A stretch of DNA of 64,000 nt from positions 124,001-188,000 of the forward strand of contig JACJYB010000002.1 in the NCBI GenBank assembly GCA_020636355.1, in the 5' to 3' direction. A program made the position numbers and the translations under genes. Source of the stretch: Lewinellaceae bacterium (GTDB taxonomy: Bacteria; Bacteroidota; Bacteroidia; Chitinophagales; Saprospiraceae). This document shows, in pieces, positions 33,268 to 42,242 of the stretch; the stretch's first letter is position 1, and each line of letters starts with the position of its first letter. The notes beneath the pieces are model-generated. The model was not told where the DNA came from. It did not search any database and worked only from the letters and a program-made list of their open reading frames with translations.

Positions 33268-35146
33268 TGATGTGGATATTCCGGTCTCCATCGATCCAGA
33301 TCAAATGCTCTGACTCCAAATGTGTCAGATGATCCAGAACCTGCTTTCTGTGATCTTCGGAAAAGGATTTCACAAACTCAGAAAGAGACCAACCCGCTTT
33401 TAACAGACGATTCCATACCTCCTTTTGGGGTACATGTACCGCAAGCGCACGGCAAAGATCGCAGTGTCCACAAGGCGGAAGGTTTTCGTTGAAATAAGTC
33501 CCTATCGCTTGTTCGCGGCATTGGCCAACTTCCAAAGTCAAATAAGTATACATTGCATTCCATTGCTCGTACTTTCGGTCGACCAATTGTTGATAACCAG
33601 TACGGTCAAAAACTAAATCTTGGGACGGAAGGCGTTCGCCGCTGATTCCTATCATAGGCAAATCGGTTGAAGGTTGGTATACAATAACTTCCATCTTATT
33701 CAGCAACTGAAGGATGCGTTCAATTTCATCTTTTGGTGTGGCAAGAAGACTAGCTAATTTCCCTTCGGATATTCGTTGCGGAAACAAAAATATGCCCTCA
33801 TAGGTCCGCATCAAAGCCTGTAACAAATTCATTAGTTCCGTGGGAAGATCCAAATCGTATAAGGATTCTTTCTGAATGAGAAACTGGACGGAAGCTGGTT
33901 TGTACCAACTATCAAGTTGTATCAGATAGCCATTCATCTCCAGAATGCGAAGGGCCGTCATTAAAGGCCTCAAAGGTATGCGGTACTGGACACTAAATCC
34001 GACCCAGTCCACCGGCTTCATCTCATCGCCTCCCCCAACTGCCACATCCAGATATTGGCCGATCATTTTATACACTTGCCGAATGAACGTAAAGTCCGGG
34101 AACTGGTCCCGTAGATGTTCGATGTTTTTCTCAATATCCTCCTTTTGGAAAAGAAGCACGGCATCGGATAGAGCACCATCCCTGCCTGCTCTTCCGGACT
34201 CCTGAATGTATTCTTCCAGGGTTTCAGGTATGTCGAGATGGATTACTTGGCGGACATCAGCCTTGTCAATTCCCATCCCGAATGCGGTCGTTGCAACAAT
34301 GATTTGAGTACGCCCGGAAATCCATTCGTCCTGCGTTTGCATCCTTTGTTCATAAGGCATCCCGGCATGGTAGGCTTTGCTTTTAATGCCCCTTTGCACC
34401 AGATAACGCGATACGGACTCCGCGCGATTCCTGCTTCTAACATAAACGATTTGCGTTCCATGGATGGATTGTATCCGATCCAGCATCTCTCCCCATTTAT
34501 TGGTTTCCTCTTTTACAATAAGTTGAAGATTTGATTTGGCAACACTTTCCCGGTAGATGGCCGGGTTTTTCAATTCGAGCTGAAGGCTGATATCTTCTCC
34601 AACCCGAGGCGTGGCCGTGGCGGTGAAAGCGGCTATCTGAACTTGAGGGATTATGGTCTTTATCCGGTTGATTTGCAGGTAGGCAGGCCGGAAATCATGC
34701 CCCCACTGCGAAATGCAGTGAGCTTCATCCACCATCACATATAATTCAGGGAGCGTACTGAGGAAATCAAGAAATCGATCCTGGCCCAACCGTTCCGGAG
34801 CTATATACAACAACTTGATCCGCTGGTGTGCAGCCTGATCCAAAACGGTTTGTTGGGAGCGGTAATCCATGCCCCCATGCAATGCACCTGCCGGAATACC
34901 TCTTAATTTGCATTGGGACACCTGGTTTTCCATCAATGCAATCAACGGACTGATAACCAGTGTCAGTCCTGATCGCATCAATGCAGGCACTTGATAACAG
35001 ATTGATTTCCCCGAACCGGTAGGCAAAAAAGCTAAAACGTCCCTGCCGGATAGGATGGATTCTATGATGGATTCTTGCTGTCCACGAAATACCGGGTAAC
35101 CCCAATAGCGCCTTAATATGTCAAAATATGTTTCCTCCAATGGCAA
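33254..35146 (-). CDS. recQ: ATP-dependent DNA helicase RecQ
   Basis: This 630-residue RecQ helicase acts in DNA repair. Visible are the Q motif GYPVFRGQQESII, Walker A PTGSGKSICYQVPAL, the DEAH box DEAHCISQWGHDFRPAY, TATATP, the motif VI stretch QESGRAGRDG and a zinc-binding set CREQAIGTYFNENLPPCGHC followed by C. After it comes a short winged-helix-like tail. An HRDC domain is not evident, so this is the shorter RecQ form. Confidence 0.94.
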   Translation of the reverse strand: MPLEETYFDILRRYWGYPVFRGQQESIIESILSGRDVLAFLPTGSGKSICYQVPALMRSGLTLVISPLIALMENQVSQCKLRGIPAGALHGGMDYRSQQTVLDQAAHQRIKLLYIAPERLGQDRFLDFLSTLPELYVMVDEAHCISQWGHDFRPAYLQINRIKTIIPQVQIAAFTATATPRVGEDISLQLELKNPAIYRESVAKSNLQLIVKEETNKWGEMLDRIQSIHGTQIVYVRSRNRAESVSRYLVQRGIKSKAYHAGMPYEQRMQTQDEWISGRTQIIVATTAFGMGIDKADVRQVIHLDIPETLEEYIQESGRAGRDGALSDAVLLFQKEDIEKNIEHLRDQFPDFTFIRQVYKMIGQYLDVAVGGGDEMKPVDWVGFSVQYRIPLRPLMTALRILEMNGYLIQLDSWYKPASVQFLIQKESLYDLDLPTELMNLLQALMRTYEGIFLFPQRISEGKLASLLATPKDEIERILQLLNKMEVIVYQPSTDLPMIGISGERLPSQDLVFDRTGYQQLVDRKYEQWNAMYTYLTLEVGQCREQAIGTYFNENLPPCGHCDLCRALAVHVPQKEVWNRLLKAGWSLSEFVKSFSEDHRKQVLDHLTHLESEHLIWIDGDRNIHINEKG

Positions 35147-35238
35147 GATTTTTGTTTCTTGCGTAGCTAATTCAAAACGATCCTTACGACTATCAGACGA
35201 AGCACTTAATGTTAAGTTAATTTGTAGTATTCCATTAA

Positions 35239-35262
35239 CTACCTCTAAGGTAGATACGTTTG
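35239..35262 (+). promoter_or_regulatory. -7 element of the S8 protease gene with an upstream palindrome
   Basis: TACGTTTG (35255-35262) matches TAnnTTTG exactly, 26 nt before the ATG. Just ahead of it, CTACCT-cta-AGGTAG (35239-35253) is a perfect 6-nt inverted repeat lying in the spacer, a possible operator. Confidence 0.4.
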
Positions 35263-35288
35263 ATAGAACTAGAAAACTTTAACCGGAT

Positions 35289-36956
35289 ATGTGGAATTTT
35301 CGCCGTTCTTTATTCCTGCTCATCATTCTGTTTTCTTTCACCCTGATTTCCGCCCAAGATGACCTGAAAAGATGGTACCTGGATGATCCAACTACCACCT
35401 CCTATCAAGGGATTAGCGTTGATAAAATGTACCAGTTCCTCAAGGGCAAGCCAAGTAAAAAAATTATTGTCGCGGTTTTGGATTCAGGTATTGACATCGA
35501 CCATGAAGATCTCAAAGACGTGATCTGGATCAATCGCGATGAGATTCCAAATAACGGCATTGACGACGATAATAACGGTTACATTGATGACCTCCATGGA
35601 TGGAATTTCATTGGCGGCAAGGATGGCAAACAAGTTCAATACGACACGTATGAACTGACCCGTCAATATGCCGAACAACGCGATTATTTCGCTAAAATGG
35701 ATACCGACCAGCTCAAGGGTAAAAAGAAAAAAGCTTATGATGCCTATCTCGAACTCAAAGATCAGGTAGAAACTGAACGTGAAAAAGCTCAGAAGAATCT
35801 GACCGAAGCCGAACAATATCAGAAAATTGTGCTCAATGCACTGGAAGCTTTGCACAAAGGTTTGGGGGATGAGGATTTTAACTTGGTCAACTTACAAAAT
35901 CTCGATACCGGGGACGATGTCGGTTTAACCATTGGGAAGAATATCGGAATGCAAATTCTGGCCATGGATCCTAATCCGGGAACTTTGCCTGAGATTATTG
36001 CCCAGTTTGAGAAGGATGTGGAAGAACAGGTTGACTACTACAAATCCAAAGCAGATTACGGCTACAATCCGGATTATAACCCCCGGACAATTATCGGCGA
36101 CGATTATACAAATAAGACGGAACACAACTATGGCAACAACGACGTAATCGGCCCGGATCCGTCCCATGGAACGGGAGTGGCGGCTCTCATCGGGGCGACG
36201 CACAACAATGATCTGGGAATTGATGGCATTGCTACCAATGTGGAAATTATGGTGGTTCGTGTGGTTCCGGATGGAGACGAACGGGATAAAGATGTGGCTA
36301 ATGCAATCCGGTATGCCGTTGATAATGGGGCCTCCGTTATCAACATGTCGTTTGGAAAAGGATTTTCTCCCTCAAAAGAAGTCGTTGATGAGGCGGTACG
36401 ATATGCAGAAAAACATGATGTTTTACTCGTTCACGCTGCCGGAAACTCCTCTGAGGACAATGATGACGGGAACAATTTCCCAACGGCAGTCTACGCCAAG
36501 AAAAAATTATTCGGACCTAAAACCGCAAAAAACTGGCTTGAAGTTGGCGCGCTGGCACCAGAGCCGGGTGAACATGCTGTTGCCGATTTCTCCAATTACG
36601 GTAAAGAAAGGGTGGATGTATTTGCGCCAGGCGTGCAGATTTATACGGCAGCTCCCGGCGATCAATACAGTTCGGTGGATGGAACCAGTTTTTCTTCGCC
36701 CATCGTTGCTGGCATCGCCGCCCAGATTCGTTCCTATTTTCCGGGATTGACTGCTAGCCAGGTACGCGATGTGATCATGCAATCCACCGATGTTTCGAAA
36801 GAAAAGGTGGACCTTCCGGGAACGGATAAAATGGTCCCGTTTAATGAGATTTGTGTGAGTGGTGGAAAAGTAAATGCAGCGAAGGCCATTCAGCTGGCTG
36901 CGAAAACGACTCCGGCCAATAAAGTCAAAACAGCTCCTGCACAGACACGAACCTGA
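35289..36956 (+). CDS. Exported S8 subtilisin-like protease with a long insertion
   Basis: This 555-residue protein has a signal peptide (SLFLLIILFSFTLISAQ). It shows the catalytic triad of family S8: Asp65 in VAVLDSGIDIDHEDL, His near 292 in DPSHGTGVAALIGATH and Ser near 467 in VDGTSFSSPIVAGIAAQ. About 225 residues separate Asp and His, several times the usual distance; the insert is charged and coiled-coil-like (KGKKKKAYDAYLELKDQVET). It is active in sequence terms and probably acts outside the inner membrane. Confidence 0.92.
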   Translation: MWNFRRSLFLLIILFSFTLISAQDDLKRWYLDDPTTTSYQGISVDKMYQFLKGKPSKKIIVAVLDSGIDIDHEDLKDVIWINRDEIPNNGIDDDNNGYIDDLHGWNFIGGKDGKQVQYDTYELTRQYAEQRDYFAKMDTDQLKGKKKKAYDAYLELKDQVETEREKAQKNLTEAEQYQKIVLNALEALHKGLGDEDFNLVNLQNLDTGDDVGLTIGKNIGMQILAMDPNPGTLPEIIAQFEKDVEEQVDYYKSKADYGYNPDYNPRTIIGDDYTNKTEHNYGNNDVIGPDPSHGTGVAALIGATHNNDLGIDGIATNVEIMVVRVVPDGDERDKDVANAIRYAVDNGASVINMSFGKGFSPSKEVVDEAVRYAEKHDVLLVHAAGNSSEDNDDGNNFPTAVYAKKKLFGPKTAKNWLEVGALAPEPGEHAVADFSNYGKERVDVFAPGVQIYTAAPGDQYSSVDGTSFSSPIVAGIAAQIRSYFPGLTASQVRDVIMQSTDVSKEKVDLPGTDKMVPFNEICVSGGKVNAAKAIQLAAKTTPANKVKTAPAQTRT

Positions 36957-37247
36957 TCATACGAATCGCAAATCTTTCAGATAAGGTTCTCCCAAATGCT
37001 TGTTGAGTTTCTCAATAATTTCCTGCCGGCATAGATTAAGTTCCTGCCTTAGGGTGGAGCTAGGCACGCTTAAGCAGAGAACTTGCCGCTGGATTTCAAT
37101 ATTACTGGTTCCTTCTGCGATCATGGGCCCCATCGCTTCACTCCAATAACTCTGAATGCGCTTTACATACAATTTATGTTTCAGCTTCTTTTGCTGGACC
37201 AACTCGCCCAAAATGGCGCTGATGTGCTGATCATTTTGTCGTTTCAT
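36957..37247 (-). CDS. DUF721 (DciA-like) protein
   Basis: This 96-residue protein is a DUF721 domain: LGELVQQKKLKHKLYVKRIQ, YWSEAMGPMIAEGTSNIEIQ and the end LRQELNLCRQEIIEKLNKHL. Members of this family include DciA, which loads the replicative helicase. It starts 17 nt inside recF and is the second gene of that unit; DUF721 next to recF is typical. Confidence 0.85.
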   Translation of the reverse strand: MKRQNDQHISAILGELVQQKKLKHKLYVKRIQSYWSEAMGPMIAEGTSNIEIQRQVLCLSVPSSTLRQELNLCRQEIIEKLNKHLGEPYLKDLRFV

Positions 37248-38346
37248 TTACAATAGCTCCTTCATTGATGTAAAACATCTTATACGTCATCTGAAAATCA
37301 TCAAGATGCGACTGCAACATTTCCGGATGGGTATAAGTCACAAAGACCTGTGCTTCTTCGAGTCCTCCGATCAATTGGAGAAAATGCCTGATGCGTTCTT
37401 CGTCCAATTTATCAAAAAGATCATCAATCAACAAGAGTGGCGGTTTGGTAGTCCCCTGTTTCAGCCAATGCCACTGAGCCCAGCGCATGGAAAGCATGAT
37501 GCTCTTCATTTGCCCCTGACTGGCATAGCGTTTTGCGGATCGATTGCCAAGCATCACCTGCCAATCGTCCCGATGAGGACCGGACTGGGTACGGCCGAGG
37601 CTTATATCGTATTGGCGTCCTTCCTGCCAGGACTGTTGCATTTCACCGGGCTTTAAACTCGGTCTGTACCGCCAGGCAATCTGCTCTTTACCTCCGGCAA
37701 TAATGCCATACTTTTCTTGCACCTGCTCACTGAATTCGTCAGCAAAAGCCTGTCGACACGTTACAAGTGCCTGACCTACCGGAAGCATTTGATAATCGAT
37801 GGCATCCAACAACTGGGGTTGGACCTGATGGTTCGCTTGAAATTTAGCAAGTAATGCATTGCGGTGCTTAAGAAGCCGGTTGTAGGTCATAAGATTGTCC
37901 AGGTAATGCGAATCGGCTTGTGAAATGGTTTGATCAACCAGTTTCCTTCGCTCTGCAGAGGGCCCGGATAAAACCATATGATCATCCGGTGAGTAAAAAA
38001 CCAAAGGGATTTGACCTACATGATCAATGCTTCGTGCTATATTCTGGTGGTTTTTTTCCAATGTCTTTTTCCCCTCCCTTGCATATTTGATGACATAAGA
38101 ATCACGCCTCAACGATGCATCAATCACTTCGCCTTCTATCCGGTAAAAGTCATCCTGGTCGTGGATGAGGAGTTTGTCTTGGCCAGTAAATTTGGATTTG
38201 GTCATACACAGGGTGTTCAGTGCATCCAAAACATTGGTTTTGCCCGTTCCATTTAAACCAACCAGGCAGTTGAGCCGTTCATGAAAATGGAAGGTTTCAT
38301 CCCGGTAGTTTTTAAATTGAATCAGTTTCAGTTTGGTAAAGCGCAA
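37231..38346 (-). CDS. recF: DNA replication and repair protein RecF
   Basis: The protein binds single-strand gaps and helps load RecA. It shows LKLIQFKNYRDETFHFHERL, Walker A VGLNGTGKTNVLDALNTLCM, IPLVFYSPDDHMVLSGPSAERR, the signature ASQGQMKSIMLSMRWAQ and Walker B LLLIDDLFDKLD. Start: the frame is open to ATG 38469 (extra 41 residues), which would be 3 nt from the divergent pdhA start. Family alignment begins at LRFTKLKL, i.e. TTG 38346 (371 residues), and both pdhA and recF promoter boxes lie in the extension. ATG 38406 is another option. Confidence 0.9.
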   Translation of the reverse strand: MRFTKLKLIQFKNYRDETFHFHERLNCLVGLNGTGKTNVLDALNTLCMTKSKFTGQDKLLIHDQDDFYRIEGEVIDASLRRDSYVIKYAREGKKTLEKNHQNIARSIDHVGQIPLVFYSPDDHMVLSGPSAERRKLVDQTISQADSHYLDNLMTYNRLLKHRNALLAKFQANHQVQPQLLDAIDYQMLPVGQALVTCRQAFADEFSEQVQEKYGIIAGGKEQIAWRYRPSLKPGEMQQSWQEGRQYDISLGRTQSGPHRDDWQVMLGNRSAKRYASQGQMKSIMLSMRWAQWHWLKQGTTKPPLLLIDDLFDKLDEERIRHFLQLIGGLEEAQVFVTYTHPEMLQSHLDDFQMTYKMFYINEGAIVNETTK

Positions 38347-38364
38347 ATCCGGCGGTTTAGCCAG

Positions 38365-38372
38365 CAAAGATA
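38365..38372 (-). promoter_or_regulatory. -7 promoter element of recF
   Basis: Minus strand TATCTTTG, exact TAnnTTTG, 18 nt upstream of the TTG start at 38346. No clear -33 element. Confidence 0.4.
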
Positions 38373-38410
38373 CGCAGGAGGTTGCATCCTTCTCAGGTGA
38401 GACCATTGGC

Positions 38411-38443
38411 TTTTGAATATTATCAATTTGCGCAGTATCTTTA
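38411..38443 (+). promoter_or_regulatory. Promoter of pdhA
   Basis: TTTTG (38411-38415), 20-nt spacer, TATCTTTA (38436-38443; one mismatch from TAnnTTTG). The pdhA ATG is 29 nt downstream. This is one of the best -33/-7 pairs in the window. Confidence 0.5.
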
Positions 38444-38472
38444 CCGGGAAATAACGATAAAAATTTCATCGC

Positions 38473-39492
38473 ATGGCGGACGTGGCAGAAAAAGCAAAAA
38501 CCAAATTAAAATACAGTAAAGAGCAATACCTGGAATGGTATCATATCATGATGCTAATCCGTCGGTTTGAGGAGCGTACCCTGCTTGCCTACTCCCAGCA
38601 GAAAGTACGTGGTTTCTGCCATGTTTACATTGGACAGGAGGCAATCGCTGCCGGTTTGAAATCTGCCCTGAAGCCAGAAGATGGCATCGTCACCGCTTAT
38701 CGTCAACATGGCATCGCTTTAATGAAAGGTGCGTCCCCGAATGCCTGTATGGCCGAACTGTTCGGCAAAGCCACCGGTATTGTTAAGGGCAAAGGAGGCT
38801 CGATGCACTTTTTCCTGGCCGAAAACAAATATTTTGGTGGTAACGGTATTGTCGGAGCACAAATACCTATCGGCACCGGAATCGCTTTTGCGGAAAAATA
38901 CAAAGGAACCCATTTCTTATGTGTAACCATGTTTGGAGATGGCGCAGCACGTCAGGGTTCGCTGTTCGAATCCTTTAATATGGCGATGACCTGGAAATTA
39001 CCTGTTCTTTACATCTGTGAGAACAATTTCTACGCGATGGGCACCTCGGTGAACCGGACGTCCAATGTCACGGATATCTACAAGATCGGTCACGCTTTTG
39101 ACATTCCTTCAGAACCCGTAGACGGCATGGATCCTGAGAAAGTCCATGAGGCGATCGAAAAAGCTGCCAAACACATACGAGAAGGCAAAGGACCTTATTT
39201 CCTTGAGATAAAAACTTATCGCTATAAGGGCCACTCTGTATCAGATCCTGCCCGTTACCGGAGCAAGGAAGAGGTTGAGCACTACAAGGCGCTGGATCCA
39301 ATCGAAATACTCAGAGATCGTATTTTAGGATCTAATGTGGTGACCGAAGCCGAGTTGGATGCCATTGAAGAAGAGATCAAAGATGCGGTAGACGCTGCCG
39401 TCGAATTTGCTGATAATTCACCCCTACCCGATCCGTCTGAATTATTTACCGATAACTACATGCAGGAAGATTATCCTTTCATCAAGGATTGA
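38473..39492 (+). CDS. pdhA: Pyruvate dehydrogenase E1 component, alpha subunit
   Basis: This 339-residue E1 alpha protein shows VRGFCHVYIGQEAIAAGLKS, AYRQHGIALMKG, the substrate/ThDP segment GKGGSMHFFLAENKYFGG and the ThDP motif FGDGAARQGSLFESFNMA to ENNFYAMGT (GDG...NN). The phosphorylation-loop region YRYKGHSVSDPARYRSKEE also fits. Partner beta subunit is at 1252-2238. The E2/E3 genes are not in the window. Confidence 0.95.
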   Translation: MADVAEKAKTKLKYSKEQYLEWYHIMMLIRRFEERTLLAYSQQKVRGFCHVYIGQEAIAAGLKSALKPEDGIVTAYRQHGIALMKGASPNACMAELFGKATGIVKGKGGSMHFFLAENKYFGGNGIVGAQIPIGTGIAFAEKYKGTHFLCVTMFGDGAARQGSLFESFNMAMTWKLPVLYICENNFYAMGTSVNRTSNVTDIYKIGHAFDIPSEPVDGMDPEKVHEAIEKAAKHIREGKGPYFLEIKTYRYKGHSVSDPARYRSKEEVEHYKALDPIEILRDRILGSNVVTEAELDAIEEEIKDAVDAAVEFADNSPLPDPSELFTDNYMQEDYPFIKD

Positions 39493-39584
39493 CTCCATTA
39501 TTCGAAGCCTGGTACACATCTCTAAAAAGTATATATTTTAATTTACTTTTAGTCTCCATAGTAGGTTAGTGTGCAAAGTTTCCT

Positions 39585-39592
39585 TATTTTTG
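39585..39592 (+). promoter_or_regulatory. -7 promoter element of the TPR-ribH operon
   Basis: TATTTTTG matches TAnnTTTG exactly and ends 28 nt before the ATG at 39621. No obvious -33 element. Confidence 0.4.
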
Positions 39593-39620
39593 CCGAAATT
39601 TTGTAAAAAGGTTTGTTGCT

Positions 39621-40304
39621 ATGACAAGACGCAAGAATGAAAAAGACACCCTGGTCGATATCGTTGAAGTAGGAGAAAATGCCCAACATTTCTTTGAACG
39701 GTATAAAAATTGGCTACTGGGTGGCGCCATCGGCATCGTCGCTATTGCCGGGGGATTGCTTGCTTACATCTACTTGTATAAGAAGCCTTTAGAGAAGGAA
39801 GCGATGGAGCAAATGTTCCAGGCTGAATATCAGTTTAGCCGGGATTCTTTTGCCCGTGCGCTGATTAACCCGGGCAATGGTTATGAAGGATTTCTTGACC
39901 TGGCTGACCACTACAGTGGAACAAAAGCAGGAAATCTGGCTAAGTATTATTCTGCAGTAAGTCACTTGCAATTAGGCCAAACGGATGCCGCCATATCCTT
40001 CCTGAATGATTTCAAACCTGCCGGTGACATTTTGCCTATTATGAAATATGGCCTACTGGGCGACGCCTATTCGGAGAAACAAGAATACGACAAAGCCATC
40101 GACAATTATAAAAAAGCGGTCAATGAAGGCGACAACGACGTATTGACCTCTTATTATATGTTCAAACTCGGACGGCTTTATGAGTACCAGGGTGATACCG
40201 CTGCTTCTTTGAAAATGTATCAGGAGATCAAAAGTAAATACCCCAGCAGCACGGAAGGCCAGGACATTGACAAATACATCGCCCGTTTAAGTCAAAATGG
40301 TTAA
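39621..40304 (+). CDS. Membrane-anchored tetratricopeptide repeat protein
   Basis: This 227-residue protein has a short cytoplasmic N-terminus, one transmembrane helix near residues 32-52 (WLLGGAIGIVAIAGGLLAYI), and a mostly helical domain. It contains TPR-like repeats such as YGLLGDAYSEKQEYDKAIDN and YYMFKLGRLYEYQGDTAASL. The layout resembles YfgM-type proteins, which take part in envelope protein quality control; role not proven. Its stop overlaps the ribH start by 1 nt (TAATG). Confidence 0.85.
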   Translation: MTRRKNEKDTLVDIVEVGENAQHFFERYKNWLLGGAIGIVAIAGGLLAYIYLYKKPLEKEAMEQMFQAEYQFSRDSFARALINPGNGYEGFLDLADHYSGTKAGNLAKYYSAVSHLQLGQTDAAISFLNDFKPAGDILPIMKYGLLGDAYSEKQEYDKAIDNYKKAVNEGDNDVLTSYYMFKLGRLYEYQGDTAASLKMYQEIKSKYPSSTEGQDIDKYIARLSQNG

Positions 40305-40822
40305 TGGCGAGCAAAGGTTATCAAGCGCCGGAAAAAGTCTCTGCCTCTGAATTACGGATAGGCATTGTTTGTTCCCAATGGAATGAAGCGATTACTTCCA
40401 AATTATTGGAAGGAGCGCGAACCACGCTTGAAAATGCCGGCGGCACCATCTTGCCTGAACATATCATCCAGGTACCCGGTTCATTTGAATTACCCATGGG
40501 GGCTCGTATCTTGTTGGGTCGGGATAAATTTGATGCCATCGTTTGCCTGGGATGCCTTATTAAAGGCGATACGGAACATGACACTTACATCGCACAAGCC
40601 GTAGCACAGGGATTAACTATGTTATCGCTCCAATCCAATACACCCTGCCTATTTGGGGTGATCACCGCCCTGACCATGGACCAGGCAATTGCCCGGGCAG
40701 GTGGAGAACATGGGAACAAAGGAAGCGAAGCTGTCTCATCAGCCATCCAGATGGCCCTACTCAAGAAAACACAACCTAAGTCAAAGCCTACCATTGGCTT
40801 CAAATCGCCTTTGGGTGATTAA
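40304..40822 (+). CDS. ribH: 6,7-dimethyl-8-ribityllumazine synthase
   Basis: This 172-residue protein joins 5-amino-ribityluracil and dihydroxybutanone phosphate in riboflavin synthesis. It shows RIGIVCSQWNEAITSKLLEG, VPGSFELPMGARILL, CLGCLIKGDTEHDTYIAQAV and FGVITALTMDQAIARAGG. The catalytic His is in GDTEHD. It is fused by overlap to the TPR gene and overlaps the following hydrolase. Confidence 0.95.
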   Translation: MASKGYQAPEKVSASELRIGIVCSQWNEAITSKLLEGARTTLENAGGTILPEHIIQVPGSFELPMGARILLGRDKFDAIVCLGCLIKGDTEHDTYIAQAVAQGLTMLSLQSNTPCLFGVITALTMDQAIARAGGEHGNKGSEAVSSAIQMALLKKTQPKSKPTIGFKSPLGD

Positions 40823-41681
40823 ATTACACGAAATACCGACCGGGTATCTTAAACTGGATGGCGGAGCAATGTTTGGTGTTGTACCCAAATCATTGTGGTC
40901 CAAAATCAATCCACCGGACGAGGACAACTTATGTACCTGGTCCATGCGTTGCCTGTTGATAGAAACACCAAATCGACTGATGCTGGTCGACACAGGGATT
41001 GGCGATAAACAAAGTGAGCGCTTTTTCTCCTATTACCAACCACATGGTGCAGATTCCCTTCATAAATCCATAGAACAAGCGGGATTCACGCCCGAACAAA
41101 TAACCGATGTTTTTCTGACCCATTTACATTTTGACCATGTGGGAGGCGCGGTGCGTAAAAATGAAAAGAACGAACTAATACCGGTCTTCCCTAATGCGAC
41201 CTACTGGAGTAATGAGAAGCATTACGATTGGGCAGTTAATCCCAACCCCCGTGAAAAAGCATCTTTCCTTCAGGAAAACTTTGTTCCATTACAGCGAGCT
41301 GGCGTCCTGGCATTTCTGCCGACGGCGACTTCCCGGATCCAGTGGGTAGATGGACTCCAGGTATATTTTGTGTATGGACACACGGAGGCAATGATGCTGT
41401 TAAGAATTCCTCTTGGTACCAGACATCTCTTGTATTGTGCTGACCTGGTGCCATCCAGCGGACATTTAGGTGCGAGCTATGTGATGAGTTACGATGTCAG
41501 GCCTCTCCTGACCATGCAGGAAAAGGCCATCATTCTGGAAGAAGCCTGTGCGGCTGGAGATATCCTGTTTTTTGAGCACGATCCTCGCAATGCCTGTGCC
41601 ACCCTGACAAAAGATGATCGGGGTCGCATCGTGACCGGTGAACTTCTATCCCTGGATGAAGCCATCCGGCTTTCCCAGTAA
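40815..41681 (+). CDS. MBL-fold metallo-hydrolase
   Basis: The protein of 288 residues has the metal motif LTHLHFDHVGGAV, YGHTEAMMLLRIP, CADLVPSSGHLG and late EHDPRNACATL. It resembles the lactonase/quorum-quenching-like branch, but its substrate is unknown. The frame continues upstream into ribH without a conserved sequence; GTG 40815 (VIKLHEIPTGYLKLDGGAMF) is the start that gives a normal N-terminus and an 8-nt overlap with ribH. Its end overlaps the convergent RNA ligase-like gene by 36 nt. Confidence 0.88.
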   Translation: MIKLHEIPTGYLKLDGGAMFGVVPKSLWSKINPPDEDNLCTWSMRCLLIETPNRLMLVDTGIGDKQSERFFSYYQPHGADSLHKSIEQAGFTPEQITDVFLTHLHFDHVGGAVRKNEKNELIPVFPNATYWSNEKHYDWAVNPNPREKASFLQENFVPLQRAGVLAFLPTATSRIQWVDGLQVYFVYGHTEAMMLLRIPLGTRHLLYCADLVPSSGHLGASYVMSYDVRPLLTMQEKAIILEEACAAGDILFFEHDPRNACATLTKDDRGRIVTGELLSLDEAIRLSQ

Positions 41682-42200
41682 CCACCTCCCCATGATTTCC
41701 CAGCGCCCGCCTGTGTGGTGCAGCAGATGTAAAGCGTCCACTTCAAATGTCGCCAGATAGACCTTTTCCATGAAATAATTCCAGGCCTCAGCAAACCTCC
41801 TGCGATCCAAATCTTTGAAGGCCACTGTCATGTGGGGATGAAAGGGTCGTTCTTCTTTTTTTCCCAGGAGATGTGAAATAAATCGCACACAACCCTGCTG
41901 GAAGTCATTCAACGGGCCACTCTCTTCAATTCGCAGAAATACGACCCGGGGCTCAAAAGCAGCAAATCCATTGATCGTTATTTTGAATGGCTTTTGGTTT
42001 GCTATCCAGGATCCCAAATGGTCTTTGACCCAGTCCACCCTGGACGATTCCCATCGCTGAGGCGGAATTATCGTTATGTGCGCTGGAGACTTCAAAGCAT
42101 GACTTGAATTAAATCGATCCCGGGCAATAAACTTGAATGCGGTAACTTCCGACTGAATGGCCGGCGTTGGAAGAATTGCTAAAAAATATATTTTTTGCAT
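41646..42200 (-). CDS. 2'-5' RNA ligase family (2H phosphoesterase) protein
   Basis: This 184-residue protein carries the two HxT motifs that define the 2H family: SPAHITIIPPQRW near residue 42 and FHPHMTVAFKDLD near 122. Such proteins act as 2'-5' RNA ligases or cyclic phosphodiesterases. Its true substrate is unknown. It overlaps the MBL gene tail by 36 nt on the opposite strand. Confidence 0.87.
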   Translation of the reverse strand: MQKIYFLAILPTPAIQSEVTAFKFIARDRFNSSHALKSPAHITIIPPQRWESSRVDWVKDHLGSWIANQKPFKITINGFAAFEPRVVFLRIEESGPLNDFQQGCVRFISHLLGKKEERPFHPHMTVAFKDLDRRRFAEAWNYFMEKVYLATFEVDALHLLHHTGGRWEIMGRWLLGKPDGFIQG

Positions 42201-42242
42201 ATATTACTTATGCTAATTTAATACACCTCGAAAGCATATCGT

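Noticed and set aside
36166..36750. Plus-strand frame of 194 codons rich in Met and Trp
   Set aside because: It is an out-of-frame reading of the S8 protease gene.
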